Below are positions 27,699 to 37,319 of a stretch of DNA of 64,000 nt, one piece after another (position 1 is the stretch's first letter; every line of letters begins with the position of its first letter). The translations under genes and the position numbers were made by a program. The stretch is taken from contig NZ_KB235948.1 in the NCBI RefSeq assembly GCF_000332335.1, forward strand, positions 3,223,769 through 3,287,768, written 5' to 3'. The notes below the pieces were generated by a model that was given only the letters and a program-made list of their open reading frames with translations, did no database searches and was not told the DNA's origin. The stretch is from Kamptonema formosum PCC 10802. GTDB taxonomy: Bacteria > Cyanobacteriota > Cyanobacteriia > Cyanobacteriales > Oscillatoriaceae.

Positions 27699-28235
27699 AT
27701 GACAAGGCTTCATTTCCCTCTGAAATACAGGATTGTCCTGCATCCTGCTAAAGATCGAGTGGTTCTTGCCACCGCCCCGTATGTTAAAGACGAACTTGTG
27801 TGTGTGGGGATGCCAGTGGGTGTCGCTCCGAAGCGAGACAAGTATTCTGTTCAAAAGGGAGATCAGTTACATGTATATTTAAATGAACCAGCGGAAGTGT
27901 TCTCCCACAGCTGCGACCCCAATCTCTATATAAAAGACAACGAGTTTGGCGGCTACAATTTTTACGCGGCCAGAAATATTGGGGTTGGGGAAGAACTGGC
28001 ATGGCATTATGGCATGACTGAAGCCACAAGTTTCAATCATTTTCAGTGCTGTTGCGGCTCAAAAAACTGCCTTGAAAAAGCGCTCGGCTTTAAAGAGTTG
28101 ACAGGACATTTGCAAGCCAAATTGTGCCGGTTAGGGGTCGCGAACTATTTGCAAGTGTGGCATGCGAGCCAAACTTACGACGCGCCAGAATCTGCTGAAT
28201 CGGGTTATTGTAGAAAGGAGGCAGAGCCGACCTAG
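27699..28235 (+). CDS. SET-domain protein (putative protein-lysine methyltransferase)
   Basis: 178 residues. The core SET signatures are present: VFSHSCDPNLYI (the NHSC-type SAM-binding box), YNFYAARNIGVGEELAWHYG (the catalytic GEEL..Y box) and a post-SET-like CCCGSKNC cysteine cluster. Family members transfer methyl groups from SAM to protein lysines; the substrate is unknown. No signal peptide. GAGG lies about 11 bases before the ATG. The gene sits between the two long repeats, upstream of the hydroxylase and the NRPS, on the same strand; whether it belongs to that pathway is inference. It could also act on a general cellular target. Confidence 0.85.
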   Translation: MTRLHFPLKYRIVLHPAKDRVVLATAPYVKDELVCVGMPVGVAPKRDKYSVQKGDQLHVYLNEPAEVFSHSCDPNLYIKDNEFGGYNFYAARNIGVGEELAWHYGMTEATSFNHFQCCCGSKNCLEKALGFKELTGHLQAKLCRLGVANYLQVWHASQTYDAPESAESGYCRKEAEPT

Positions 28236-28907
28236 GCGCGTTCCCCGCCTGAGGCTGGGAACGAGGTAAAGTGTTTATAAAAAAAAACGTGGCTAAAAAT
28301 CGGGGGTGGCCACGGGGGGGCTGCCGCTACAGGCCGTGTGCCATTACATATATAGGGGCGGGCTCCCTCGAGATGTAGAGACAGGGGCGGGCGGGTTCTA
28401 TCATTGGATGTCTGCTTGCGCCGCCCCTACCCGCAAAAGAAAGCCGGTTTCTTGCGCCGGGGGAGGCTTAATATGTGCCGGTGGTGGTGCGCGAGCAGGA
28501 CGGGCACAGAGGTGATGGAAATCGCTTGACTGGACAGTGAGAGGCGCTCCTGGCGCAACTGGAATACAAGGGGAATCTCTGCGGGTGCCGGTGAGGGTGG
28601 GAGTGGCCATTTTTAGGGATATAGCACTTGCCGGTGAGGACATTAGACATTGAGGGCAGGCAAAGCGCAGTCCCTGCGGATATCCCTCTTGAAAGCCGGC
28701 GGAGCTGACAGAGCCTCGTTCCCAGTATGAGCTGGGAACGAAGGGACAAAGGCAGCCCACCAGGGGTGAGGTTGGCCAAGCTGAAGCTGCCGGCAGTCCA
28801 ATGGTTAGACACCCTTTGTTGCTCGCAGCTCCGGGAGGGTGAAGAGGGGAGCCCTTTTGAAGCGTCAAGCTCAAGACGGCAGCACGCTTAACAATATTTA
28901 ACAATCT
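28236..28907. other. Intergenic, repeat remnants
   Basis: No gene supported. Short dyads of the CGTTCCCAG...CTGGGAACG family occur at about 28238-28264 and 28710-28742, and GGGGCGGG blocks at 28345-28430. A 214-codon minus-strand frame exists but has no protein-like pattern. Confidence 0.5.
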
Positions 28908-29112
28908 GCCCCTAGACAGATGCGAAAATTCTGCTTTAAAGTTATAAGCGTCGTTTAAAGGTTGTTTGTCCCACCATTGGCCAGAAAAAGAACCATTCTT
29001 AGAAGAAGCGTTACTGACGAACAGTTGCAGTCCGTTTTGGGCCATAATTTCGGCTAGCGGCTGTCTGCAATACCGAAAAAAATCACGAAGACTTGGGGCG
29101 AGGCTTTGAGGG
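28908..29112 (+). repeat. Long interspersed repeat, right copy (upstream of hydroxylase gene)
   Basis: Diverged copy of 27210-27412 (about 70 percent identity estimated by eye). It ends 154 bases before the fatty-acid-hydroxylase-like gene, whereas the left copy ends 287 bases before the SET gene. Confidence 0.6.
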
Positions 29113-29265
29113 CGTAACCCAAACCGAACCCAAACCGATCTGTATGAAGATTGGGGTCACGGCTTTTTAGGAAATAGACCGTGGCTGGGAGTCGTGGCGG
29201 GTAGAGGAATAGTGCTTGTTCCAAGCGCGTGCGTTAAAAGAATGGAGCGAACGCAATAATAGAGG

Positions 29266-30255
29266 GTGAAGAATTTGGAGACAGCGATAGAAGTATTGAA
29301 GCGCGGCTTGTACCCACTGGAAATCCCATTTTTAGGGGACAGTGTGATTTACTGGATGTACCTGGTGTCGGCGGGGTTCCTGGTGGCGCTTCTCTATATA
29401 GTGCAATCGGCCAAGTCGGAAAAGAAGACAAACTTCTTACAGTACATTTGGCCCAAAGAAGTGTACCTGCATCCTTCGACCGTTACAGGGTATAAATATT
29501 ATTTTGTCTACACGCTGCTCCAAAGTTTTGTCGTACTTCCGGCGATAGTATCTTCAGACTATCTGGCCAATGGGGTGCGATCCGCACTGACACAGTTAAC
29601 CGGCACAACCGCCCTATTTGCCGTCACAGAACCGCAATTCTGGCATCAGGCTGCCTTTACGGTTTTTATAGCGCTGGTAGAAGATTTTGGGATGTACTAT
29701 TTCCACTATCTGGGCCACAAAATTCCTTTTCTGTGGGAATTCCATAAAGTGCACCATTCAGCGGAAGTCCTGACACCCCTGACTGTCTACCGCGCCCATC
29801 CGGTCGAGCTGTTTTTTGGGGCGACATTTTTTGCTGCAATCACCGGCATGGCAATGGGACTGTGGATGTATCTGTTCGGCAGTCAGATGTCGCTGCTACT
29901 GATTCAAGGAGTCAACGTCCTGACGTTCGCTTTTTATCTGGCTGGCTATAACTTGCGCCACTCTCATATCTGGCTGGCGTATCCTTCCTGGCTCAGCTAT
30001 ATTTTGATAAGTCCGGCTCAGCACCAGATTCATCACAGCATTGAGCCAAAGCACTATGACAAGAATTTTGCTTATATTTTTGCCTTCTGGGACTGGCTGT
30101 TCGGGACGCTGTATGTGCCGCAACAGTATGAAAAAATTAGTGTCGGGCTATTAGATGGAGAGAGCGAGCTGTATAAGAGTGTGAGCGATATCTTGCTGCA
30201 GCCCTTTAGGGCCATTGTCCAGGGCCTGCGCAAAACTGCCAGCGACAATCAGTAA
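29266..30255 (+). CDS. Membrane fatty-acid hydroxylase / sterol-desaturase family oxygenase
   Basis: About 329 residues from a GTG at 29266 (a TTG at 29275 with AGAGGG upstream is an alternative). The di-iron histidine clusters are intact and in family order: HYLGH, HKVHH, NLRHSH and HQIHH, embedded in four or five hydrophobic helices (for example SVIYWMYLVSAGFLVALLYI at the start). Such enzymes hydroxylate or desaturate lipids or lipid-like chains at the membrane using O2. It is 280 bases upstream of the NRPS on the same strand, so it may prepare or finish a lipid part of the product; this is inference from position. Confidence 0.9.
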   Translation: MKNLETAIEVLKRGLYPLEIPFLGDSVIYWMYLVSAGFLVALLYIVQSAKSEKKTNFLQYIWPKEVYLHPSTVTGYKYYFVYTLLQSFVVLPAIVSSDYLANGVRSALTQLTGTTALFAVTEPQFWHQAAFTVFIALVEDFGMYYFHYLGHKIPFLWEFHKVHHSAEVLTPLTVYRAHPVELFFGATFFAAITGMAMGLWMYLFGSQMSLLLIQGVNVLTFAFYLAGYNLRHSHIWLAYPSWLSYILISPAQHQIHHSIEPKHYDKNFAYIFAFWDWLFGTLYVPQQYEKISVGLLDGESELYKSVSDILLQPFRAIVQGLRKTASDNQ

Positions 30256-30313
30256 GTAAAATCGGGGCAAAAATTTTTCTGAAGGGGTTGGAAGGATGAG
30301 GCGATATTCTGTG

Positions 30314-30464
30314 ATAGAATGAATGATGATGCCATAGAATGAATGGGGGGGGAGACATCCCGCCGCGCTCGAAATATCACTGGGCAGGTTTGAGAGAGGG
30401 AGGGGGAGCCTCTAAATAGGCGTTCCCAGGCGGAGCCAGGGAACGAGGAAATAATAGAATGAAT
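30314..30464 (+). promoter_or_regulatory. Three ATAGAATGAAT repeats upstream of the NRPS
   Basis: The 11-mer ATAGAATGAAT occurs at 30314, 30334 (20 bases apart, two helical turns) and 30454. All lie between the hydroxylase stop and the NRPS start. The spacing suggests a protein binding site, but no regulator gene is visible nearby. Confidence 0.45.
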
Positions 30465-30536
30465 AGGTCGGGAAGACTGCCCGGGTATCAGGTCAGATTG
30501 AGAGCTTCATTGTTAGTTCAGTAGGAAGAGAGGCGA

Positions 30537-33500
30537 ATGTTAATTTCCGATATCAAGGTTTTGGGTGGGGAAGAATCCCTAAAAGAAGGCAGCGTGCATC
30601 AATTGTTTGAGGAGCAAGTCAAGCGAACACCGGATGCAGTAGCGGCAGTGTTTGCAGACCGGCAAATCACATATCGGGAGCTTAATAAGCAAGCAAATAA
30701 GCTGGCCCATTACTTGCAAAAGTTGGGAGTAGGGCCAGAGGTGATGGTGGGAATTTGCCTGGAGCGCTCTTTAGATATGGTGGTGGGAATATTAGGTATT
30801 CTCAAAGCCGGTGGGGCTTATGTACCGCTAGATCCAGCCTACCCAAAAGAACGCCTAGCCTTCATGCTGGAGGACACCGGGCTATCAGTTCTTGTGACTG
30901 AGAAGCAATGGATGCAGGCGCTACCGGAATTTGAGGGAACGGCAGTCTGCCTGGATGAAGAGCGTCAAGACATTGCGCGAGAGAATCAAGAAAACCCCGC
31001 CAGTGGGGTAACACCGCAAAACCTGGCCTACATCATCTATACTTCAGGCTCCACCGGCAAACCTAAAGGGGTGCAGATGCCGCACGCAAGTGTGTGGCAT
31101 TATATTCAAGAGATCGACAAAGTGTTGCGGGTAAATGACAGCGATGTTTATCTGCACATGGCCTCGTTTTCATTTACAGCTTCAGTGAGACAGCTGATTT
31201 TGCCTCTGTCCCAAGGAGCCACTTGTGCGATCGCTACCCGCGAACAAACGAGAACGCCCCTGAGTCTATTTGAGCTCATCCAAAAACAGGGGGTTACGGT
31301 TTCGGACGGCGTGCCCTCGGTGTGGCGCTATGGACTCATGGCGCTAGAAAGTATAGACAAAGGGCACAGCCTCAGCCAATCAAAATTGCGAATGATAGTA
31401 TTTGGCGGGGAATTGCTGCCCTGTCAATTACTGCAAAAGCTGCGAACTATATTGAAAAATCAAGTGCGATTTTTCAATATATTAGGCCAGACAGAAACTA
31501 TTGGCCACGGGTTTTATGCCGTTCCCGAAGACTTCAGCCAAGAACAGGGGAATGTCCCCGTTGGCTCTTGCCTGGAGCGGGCGCAGCAGGTGTACATACT
31601 CGACGCTAGCCTGCAGCCAGTGCCTGAGGGAGAATTGGGGGAAATACACGCTGCCGGTCTGACCTTGGCCCGTGGCTATCTCAACCGGCCTGAAGCGACC
31701 GCCGAGAAATTTGTATTAAATCCTTTTAACCCCCAACAGCGACTGTTCAAAACGGGGGATGTTGGCCGGTATTTACCGGATGGAAACCTAGAAATTGTTG
31801 GGCGGATAGACTTTCAGGTCAATATCCGGGGAATGCGAGTCGAACTGGGAGAAATAGAGTCAGCTTTGGGACTGCACCCCAGTGTGAGAGAGGCGGCGGT
31901 AACAGGGAGAGAGGATGTGCCGGGGGACAAGCGCATCGTCGCCTATATCGTTCCCAAACCAGCTTCAGAAGATAGCGCACCGGCAGTCGATCTGGCGGAA
32001 TTGCGGAGCTTTCTGAATCAGAAGCTGCCCGATTACATGGTGCCAAGCGCCTTTGTGCTGATGGAAGCGCTTCCCTTGCTGCCCAATGGGAAGTTAAACC
32101 GGAACGCCTTACCGGCACCCGATGTATCTTCTTATCAGCGCAACTTTGTAGCGCCGCGCAGCCAAACAGAAAAAGAGATAGCTGCCATCTGGGCGGAAGT
32201 CTTAGGGCTGGAAAAAGTCGGCATTTATGACAACTTTTTGGAATTGGGCGGACACTCCCTGCTGGGAAGCTTAGTAATTTCTCGGCTGAATGAAGCGTTC
32301 AGTGTCCAGTTCCCCGTCACGGCTTTATTTGAGTCACCGACAGTAGCCGGTTTGAGCGACCGGCTGGAAACAGCTGTCCGCCAGAATCCGAGCCAGCAAA
32401 TACCCGCTTTGCAACCGGTGGATCGTTCCGGGAAACTGCCCCTATCCTTGACCCAGCAGCGCCTTTGGTTTGTGGATCAACTGGAAGGCGCAAATGCGGC
32501 TTTTAATATTACCCGGGCGGTGCGTCTGGTTGGCCCGCTGAAGGTGGGTGTTCTGGAACAAGCGATCGGGGCAATTATTGAGCGCCACGAAACACTGCGC
32601 ACCTCGTTTACGACCGTGCGTGGGGAGCCGGTGCAGGTTATCGCTTCTCCCCAGCCATTTGCATTACCTGTAGTGGACTTACAGGCATGGCTAGAAGTAG
32701 AGCGTTCCGCAGAAACGCTGCGATTAATTAAAGAAGAATACAGCCGGCCCTTTGACTTAGCGACAGGGCCTTTACTGAGAGTAACTCTGATTCGTTTAGA
32801 TTCAGAGTCTCATGTCCTGACCGTCACTATGCACCACATTATCTCCGATGCTTGGTCAGCGGGGATATTCTTCAAAGATTTATCGGCGTTCTATGCGGCT
32901 ATCGCCGAAGAAACAGCCCCTCAGCTAGCGGAACTGCCTGTCCAGTATGCAGATTTTTCGTACTGGCAGCGCCAGTATATCAGCAAAGAAGCAGTAGAAA
33001 CTCAGCTGAATTACTGGAAAGAACAGTTAGCTGGGGCACCGCCCTTTACAGAACTGCCGGTGGACAGACCTCGCTCTTCCACGCAGGGCTTTGAAGGCAG
33101 TATCCACCGATTTGAGTTGAGATCTGAGTTAACTCAGGATCTGAAAGCGCTGAGCCAGAAGTCTGGCGCTACGCTGTATATGACTCTGCTGGCGGCGTTT
33201 GTCATTTTACTGTCCCGTTACAGCGGTCAGGAGGATATTGTTGTCGGCAGTCCGATAACAAACCGCAACCGCAGAGCTTTAGAATCGCTAATTGGGTTTT
33301 TTGTCAATACGCTGGTATTGCGCACCAAACTTCAGGGAAATCCGACGTTCTTGGAAGTCTTAGGGCGGGTGCGGCAGATAGCGCTTGACGGGTACGCTCA
33401 TCAGGACGTGCCGTTCGATTTCCTGGTAGAAACTCTCCAGCCGGCACGGCACTCAAATCAGAGTCCCCTGTTTTCGGTGATGTTCGTTTTGCAGAACTCT

Positions 33501-36500
33501 CCCGTGGAACAGCTGGAACTGCCGGGGGTGAAAGCCATGCCGGTGGAATTAGACCGCCCGACTGCCGGTGCGACTTTTGATTTAACTCTGTCACTGCAAG
33601 AGACTGAGTTGGGATTGAGGGGAGCGTTTGAATATAACGCTCAGCTGTTTGATGCCACGACAGTCGAGAGGATGGTGCGGCATTTTCAAACTCTGGTGGG
33701 GGCGCTCGCAACTCATTCTGAGTCGCGGATTGCGCAGCTGCCGGTGTTAACCGCTGCCGAACAGCATCAGATTCTGGTGGGGTGGAATCAAACACAAACG
33801 GACTATCCTGCTCTCGAGTGCCTTCATCAGGTATTTGAACGCCATGTGCGGAACACGCCCGATGCCGTAGCCGTGGTGCTGGCTTCCGGGGAGAGTGCCG
33901 GTGCCGGTGAGGTTCAGAAACAGCTGACTTACCGGGAACTCAACGCACGAGCGAATCAATTCGCTCGCTATTTGCGGTCAGTGGGCGTCGCACCGGAAAC
34001 GCTGGTGGGAATTTGTTTGGAGAAAACCCCCGATTTAATTGTGGCTCTGCTGGGAATTCTCAAAGCCGGCGGTGCCTATCTCCCTCTCGATCCGACCTAT
34101 CCTTCTGAGCGGTTGGGGTTCATGGTGCAAGACGCTCAGGTGCCGGTGTTGGTGACGCAACAGCAGCTGCTGGGGAAAGTGCCGCAGACAGGCGCTCGGG
34201 TGATTTGTTTGGATGCGGACTGGCCTGTCATTGGCCAAGAGAGCCCGGAGAATTTGGAGTGCAGCACCACTGCAGAGAATTTGGTGTATGTGATGTACAC
34301 TTCGGGGTCAACCGGCCTGCCCAAGGGCGTGATGATTCCCCATCGAGCGGTGATGCGATTAGTGGTCAGTACAGACTATGTGAGCTTGAGTCCCACAGAT
34401 GTAATCGCCCAAGCTTCAAACACCTCCTTTGACGCTGCCACCTTTGAAATCTGGGGCGCATTGCTCAATGGTGCCAAACTGGTGATTTTTACGAAAGAAA
34501 CAGTCCTCTCCCCGCGATATTTTGCGAGCAGCTTGCGCTCGCAGGGAATTACAACGCTGTTCGTCACCACGGCGCTGTTTAACCAAATTGTTCGGGAAGT
34601 GCCCTCTGCGTTTCAATCGCTGCGCTTCTTGCTGTTTGGGGGTGAGGCCGTTGACCAGCGCCGGGTGCTACAGGCGTTAGAGTCGGGCGCACCCCAGCAG
34701 TTATTGCACGTTTACGGGCCCACCGAAAACACAACCTTTTCCACCTGGTATCGCGTTGAGAAAGTGGAGCGAGGAGCCGCGACGATTCCGATTGGGAAAG
34801 CGATCGCCAACAGCCAAACTTATATTCTCGACCGGCACCTTCAACCCGTTCCTGTGGGTGTGGCGGGCGAACTCTATGTCGGGGGTGCCGGTTTAGCGCT
34901 GGGATATTTGAACCGGCCCGCGCTAACGGCTGAAAAATTTATTGCCAACCCGTTTGCCGGTGGGGAGCGTCACAGCGAGCGCCTGTACCGGACGGGGGAT
35001 TTGGTCCGGTACTTACCGGATGGCAATATCGAATTTCTGGGACGGATTGACAGTCAAGTCAAGATTCGCGGCTTCCGCATCGAAACAGGTGAAATTGAAG
35101 CCCTACTGAGCCAGCACCCAAGTGTGAGAGAGACTGCGGTTATTGCCAGAGAAAACGCTGCGGGCGACAAGGAATTGGTGGCTTATGCTGTCCTGCGTCA
35201 GGAGCAAACACCCACAATTAGTGACTTGCGCAGCGTTCTGAAAAAGCAACTGCCCGACTACATGGTGCCAAGCGCTTTTGTGCTGCTGGAATCGCTGCCC
35301 CTAACTCCCAACGGCAAAGTAGATCGCCGCGCCCTACCGGCACCAGATATCTCCGCGAGGGAACGGGAAGATAACTTTGTCCTACCGACTACCCCTACTG
35401 AAGCGAAACTGGCTGCTATCTGGGCGGAAGTTTTGGGACTGCAACAGGCAGGCATTAACGACAACTTCTTTGCCTTAGGAGGACACTCTCTCCTGGCAAC
35501 CTCTGTCATTTCTCGCATCCGGGACGCCTTTTCTATCGAACTGCCCCTGCGCCATCTCTTTGAAGCGCCCACCATCGCTTCTCTGGGTCAGGTGATAGAA
35601 ACTGCACGGTCTGCTGAGTCACAAGAGCAATCTTCCAGCCGTGAGGCGTTTGACGCTTTAGTTCCTCTGGCACTGGGAGCCCGAGACACGCACATACCGC
35701 TGTCTTACGAACAGGAATATATATGGGAGCAGCAGCAGCTAAATCCTGACAGTACCGCCTACAACAGCCGTATTTCTTTACGTTTCACAGGAACTTTATC
35801 TCTGGAGGCGCTGGAAAAAAGCATCAATGAAATTATCCGCCGGCACGAAATTCTGCGGACTGTATTTCCTGTCATAGAAGGTCAGCCCGTGCAGTTCATC
35901 GCCCCAGAGCTGACCCTATCTTTAAAGGTAGTGGACTTACAGTACCTACCTCCTGCCGAGCGAGAAGCCTCAGCTCAAAAATTTGCTGCTCAAGAATTAA
36001 AGTGCCACTTTGACCTCGAAGCCGGGCCATTAATCAAGACAACCTTGCTGCGGTTGGCTCCAGAAAAGTATTGGCTGTTAATACCGGTGCACCATATCAT
36101 CACGGATGGCTGGTCAACCGGCATCTTTCTCCAGGAGTTAAAAGCGCTTTACAGCGCTTTCTCAAATGGATTGCCTTCCAGTCTGCCCGAAGTGCCATTG
36201 CAGTACACCGACTTTGCGCTCTGGCAGCGAAAGCGTTTTAACGAAGAGGTGCTGAAAAAGCAGCTTGATTATTGGCTTCAAAAGCTGGCTGATATTCCTC
36301 AACCGCTTGATGCCCCCCCTGCCGAGCGGCTCGGCAATAGTACCAACAGCCGGCGCGCATCTGTCTATTCTGCAGTTTGGCCTGAGACTCTTGTGGCATC
36401 CATTGAAACTCTAAGCCGCTCTCGAGGAGCCACCCTCTTCACCATCATTATTACGGCTCTGAATATCCTGCTGTTCAAAGCTCGCGGAGAGCGCGAAATT

Positions 36501-37031
36501 ATAGTGCTGGCAACAATTGGCAATCGCAGCATGCCCGAACTCGAACCAATGCTGGGTTGCTTTATCAACGACGTGATTTTGCGCTCTGAAGTAGACGGCT
36601 CTCAAACCGGACTCGCTCTTTTAGAGCAGGTTAAACAAACTGTCAGTGAAGCTATCCACAATAAGGAGGTGCCTTTACAAAAAGTCCTTGAAGCTGTCAA
36701 AAGCAAAAGAGAACTGACTGTCTCGGCAAGCGTTACTTTGGAGCCCGCAGTACATGGCTCTGACCGGCTGCCAGAGTGGGAATTTGCACCTGTTCCGCCT
36801 AAAGGGGTACTTTGGGATGAGGCAACCTCTCTGGAGATTTACGTTTCTTTCCCCGCAGTAAATTCTAAAGCAGCTAACATTAAGGTCTATTACAGCACAG
36901 ATTTGTTTGCAGAGGAAACGATCGCTCGTCTGTTTTACGGCTGCCAGAAAATTCTGCAAAAGCTCGTTGAATTTCCCGAAACAAAGGTTGATGACTTTGA
37001 GTGGCCTGAGTTAAAAGCTGAATGGCCCTAG
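30537..37031 (+). CDS. Two-module nonribosomal peptide synthetase, A-T-C-A-T-C
   Basis: 2164 residues, ATG preceded by AGGAAGAGAGG. Order by residue: A1 about 20-525 (YTSGSTGKPKG), T1 530-610 (LGGHSLL), C1 620-1070 (MHHIISDAWS), A2 1095-1605 (YTSGSTGLPKG, YGPTEN), T2 1610-1690 (LGGHSLL), C2 1720-2160 (VHHIITDGWS). No thioesterase, reductase, epimerase or N-terminal C domain. In A1 the A4 motif reads FSFTASVRQ where FDASVWE is standard, so the Asp that holds the alpha-amino group is Thr214, and A5 is LGQTET, not YGPTE. This predicts a substrate without an ordinary alpha-amino group. Hand alignment of A2 to GrsA gives D-A-F-?-L-G-V-T-F, like Ile/Leu/Val codes. Both C domains keep HHxxxD. The end C domain may release the chain onto an amine or alcohol, or pass it to a partner. 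Confidence 0.95.
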   Translation: MLISDIKVLGGEESLKEGSVHQLFEEQVKRTPDAVAAVFADRQITYRELNKQANKLAHYLQKLGVGPEVMVGICLERSLDMVVGILGILKAGGAYVPLDPAYPKERLAFMLEDTGLSVLVTEKQWMQALPEFEGTAVCLDEERQDIARENQENPASGVTPQNLAYIIYTSGSTGKPKGVQMPHASVWHYIQEIDKVLRVNDSDVYLHMASFSFTASVRQLILPLSQGATCAIATREQTRTPLSLFELIQKQGVTVSDGVPSVWRYGLMALESIDKGHSLSQSKLRMIVFGGELLPCQLLQKLRTILKNQVRFFNILGQTETIGHGFYAVPEDFSQEQGNVPVGSCLERAQQVYILDASLQPVPEGELGEIHAAGLTLARGYLNRPEATAEKFVLNPFNPQQRLFKTGDVGRYLPDGNLEIVGRIDFQVNIRGMRVELGEIESALGLHPSVREAAVTGREDVPGDKRIVAYIVPKPASEDSAPAVDLAELRSFLNQKLPDYMVPSAFVLMEALPLLPNGKLNRNALPAPDVSSYQRNFVAPRSQTEKEIAAIWAEVLGLEKVGIYDNFLELGGHSLLGSLVISRLNEAFSVQFPVTALFESPTVAGLSDRLETAVRQNPSQQIPALQPVDRSGKLPLSLTQQRLWFVDQLEGANAAFNITRAVRLVGPLKVGVLEQAIGAIIERHETLRTSFTTVRGEPVQVIASPQPFALPVVDLQAWLEVERSAETLRLIKEEYSRPFDLATGPLLRVTLIRLDSESHVLTVTMHHIISDAWSAGIFFKDLSAFYAAIAEETAPQLAELPVQYADFSYWQRQYISKEAVETQLNYWKEQLAGAPPFTELPVDRPRSSTQGFEGSIHRFELRSELTQDLKALSQKSGATLYMTLLAAFVILLSRYSGQEDIVVGSPITNRNRRALESLIGFFVNTLVLRTKLQGNPTFLEVLGRVRQIALDGYAHQDVPFDFLVETLQPARHSNQSPLFSVMFVLQNSPVEQLELPGVKAMPVELDRPTAGATFDLTLSLQETELGLRGAFEYNAQLFDATTVERMVRHFQTLVGALATHSESRIAQLPVLTAAEQHQILVGWNQTQTDYPALECLHQVFERHVRNTPDAVAVVLASGESAGAGEVQKQLTYRELNARANQFARYLRSVGVAPETLVGICLEKTPDLIVALLGILKAGGAYLPLDPTYPSERLGFMVQDAQVPVLVTQQQLLGKVPQTGARVICLDADWPVIGQESPENLECSTTAENLVYVMYTSGSTGLPKGVMIPHRAVMRLVVSTDYVSLSPTDVIAQASNTSFDAATFEIWGALLNGAKLVIFTKETVLSPRYFASSLRSQGITTLFVTTALFNQIVREVPSAFQSLRFLLFGGEAVDQRRVLQALESGAPQQLLHVYGPTENTTFSTWYRVEKVERGAATIPIGKAIANSQTYILDRHLQPVPVGVAGELYVGGAGLALGYLNRPALTAEKFIANPFAGGERHSERLYRTGDLVRYLPDGNIEFLGRIDSQVKIRGFRIETGEIEALLSQHPSVRETAVIARENAAGDKELVAYAVLRQEQTPTISDLRSVLKKQLPDYMVPSAFVLLESLPLTPNGKVDRRALPAPDISAREREDNFVLPTTPTEAKLAAIWAEVLGLQQAGINDNFFALGGHSLLATSVISRIRDAFSIELPLRHLFEAPTIASLGQVIETARSAESQEQSSSREAFDALVPLALGARDTHIPLSYEQEYIWEQQQLNPDSTAYNSRISLRFTGTLSLEALEKSINEIIRRHEILRTVFPVIEGQPVQFIAPELTLSLKVVDLQYLPPAEREASAQKFAAQELKCHFDLEAGPLIKTTLLRLAPEKYWLLIPVHHIITDGWSTGIFLQELKALYSAFSNGLPSSLPEVPLQYTDFALWQRKRFNEEVLKKQLDYWLQKLADIPQPLDAPPAERLGNSTNSRRASVYSAVWPETLVASIETLSRSRGATLFTIIITALNILLFKARGEREIIVLATIGNRSMPELEPMLGCFINDVILRSEVDGSQTGLALLEQVKQTVSEAIHNKEVPLQKVLEAVKSKRELTVSASVTLEPAVHGSDRLPEWEFAPVPPKGVLWDEATSLEIYVSFPAVNSKAANIKVYYSTDLFAEETIARLFYGCQKILQKLVEFPETKVDDFEWPELKAEWP

Positions 37032-37319
37032 CCTTAGGGCGAAAAATTGCTGTCAGCAGTCGGTAGCAGTCGGTAGCAGGTAGTGGGCAGTGATTTTTAT
37101 TCCTGCCCACTCCCCGCCAAAATAAGGCGATAGAGACAGTGGGCGTGCGGAATGCGCCCTCGATGTCAATAACCTGTCGCTCACTGTAAATACGAGCGTA
37201 AACCTGAGATCGACAAGACCGATATCCAGAAAAATCAGGTTTGCAGCCTTCGGGTGAGTTCGATAGAATAAGGCGTATAATATGACATCGAACTGACAGA
37301 GATATTTATCATTGCTAGC
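37032..37319 (+). promoter_or_regulatory. Leader of the MFS gene
   Basis: Contains a short tandem AGTCGGTAGC repeat at 37060-37080 and a good -10-like TATAAT at about 37276 in GCGTATAATATG, some 40 bases before the MFS start. No gene seen. Confidence 0.5.

Noticed and set aside
28401..29045. 214-codon minus-strand frame between SET and hydroxylase genes
   Set aside because: Low-complexity Pro/Ser/Ala content, no domain, and it runs through dispersed repeats and the 200-bp repeat. One copy of its first residues recurs at 27345 only because the DNA repeat is shared.
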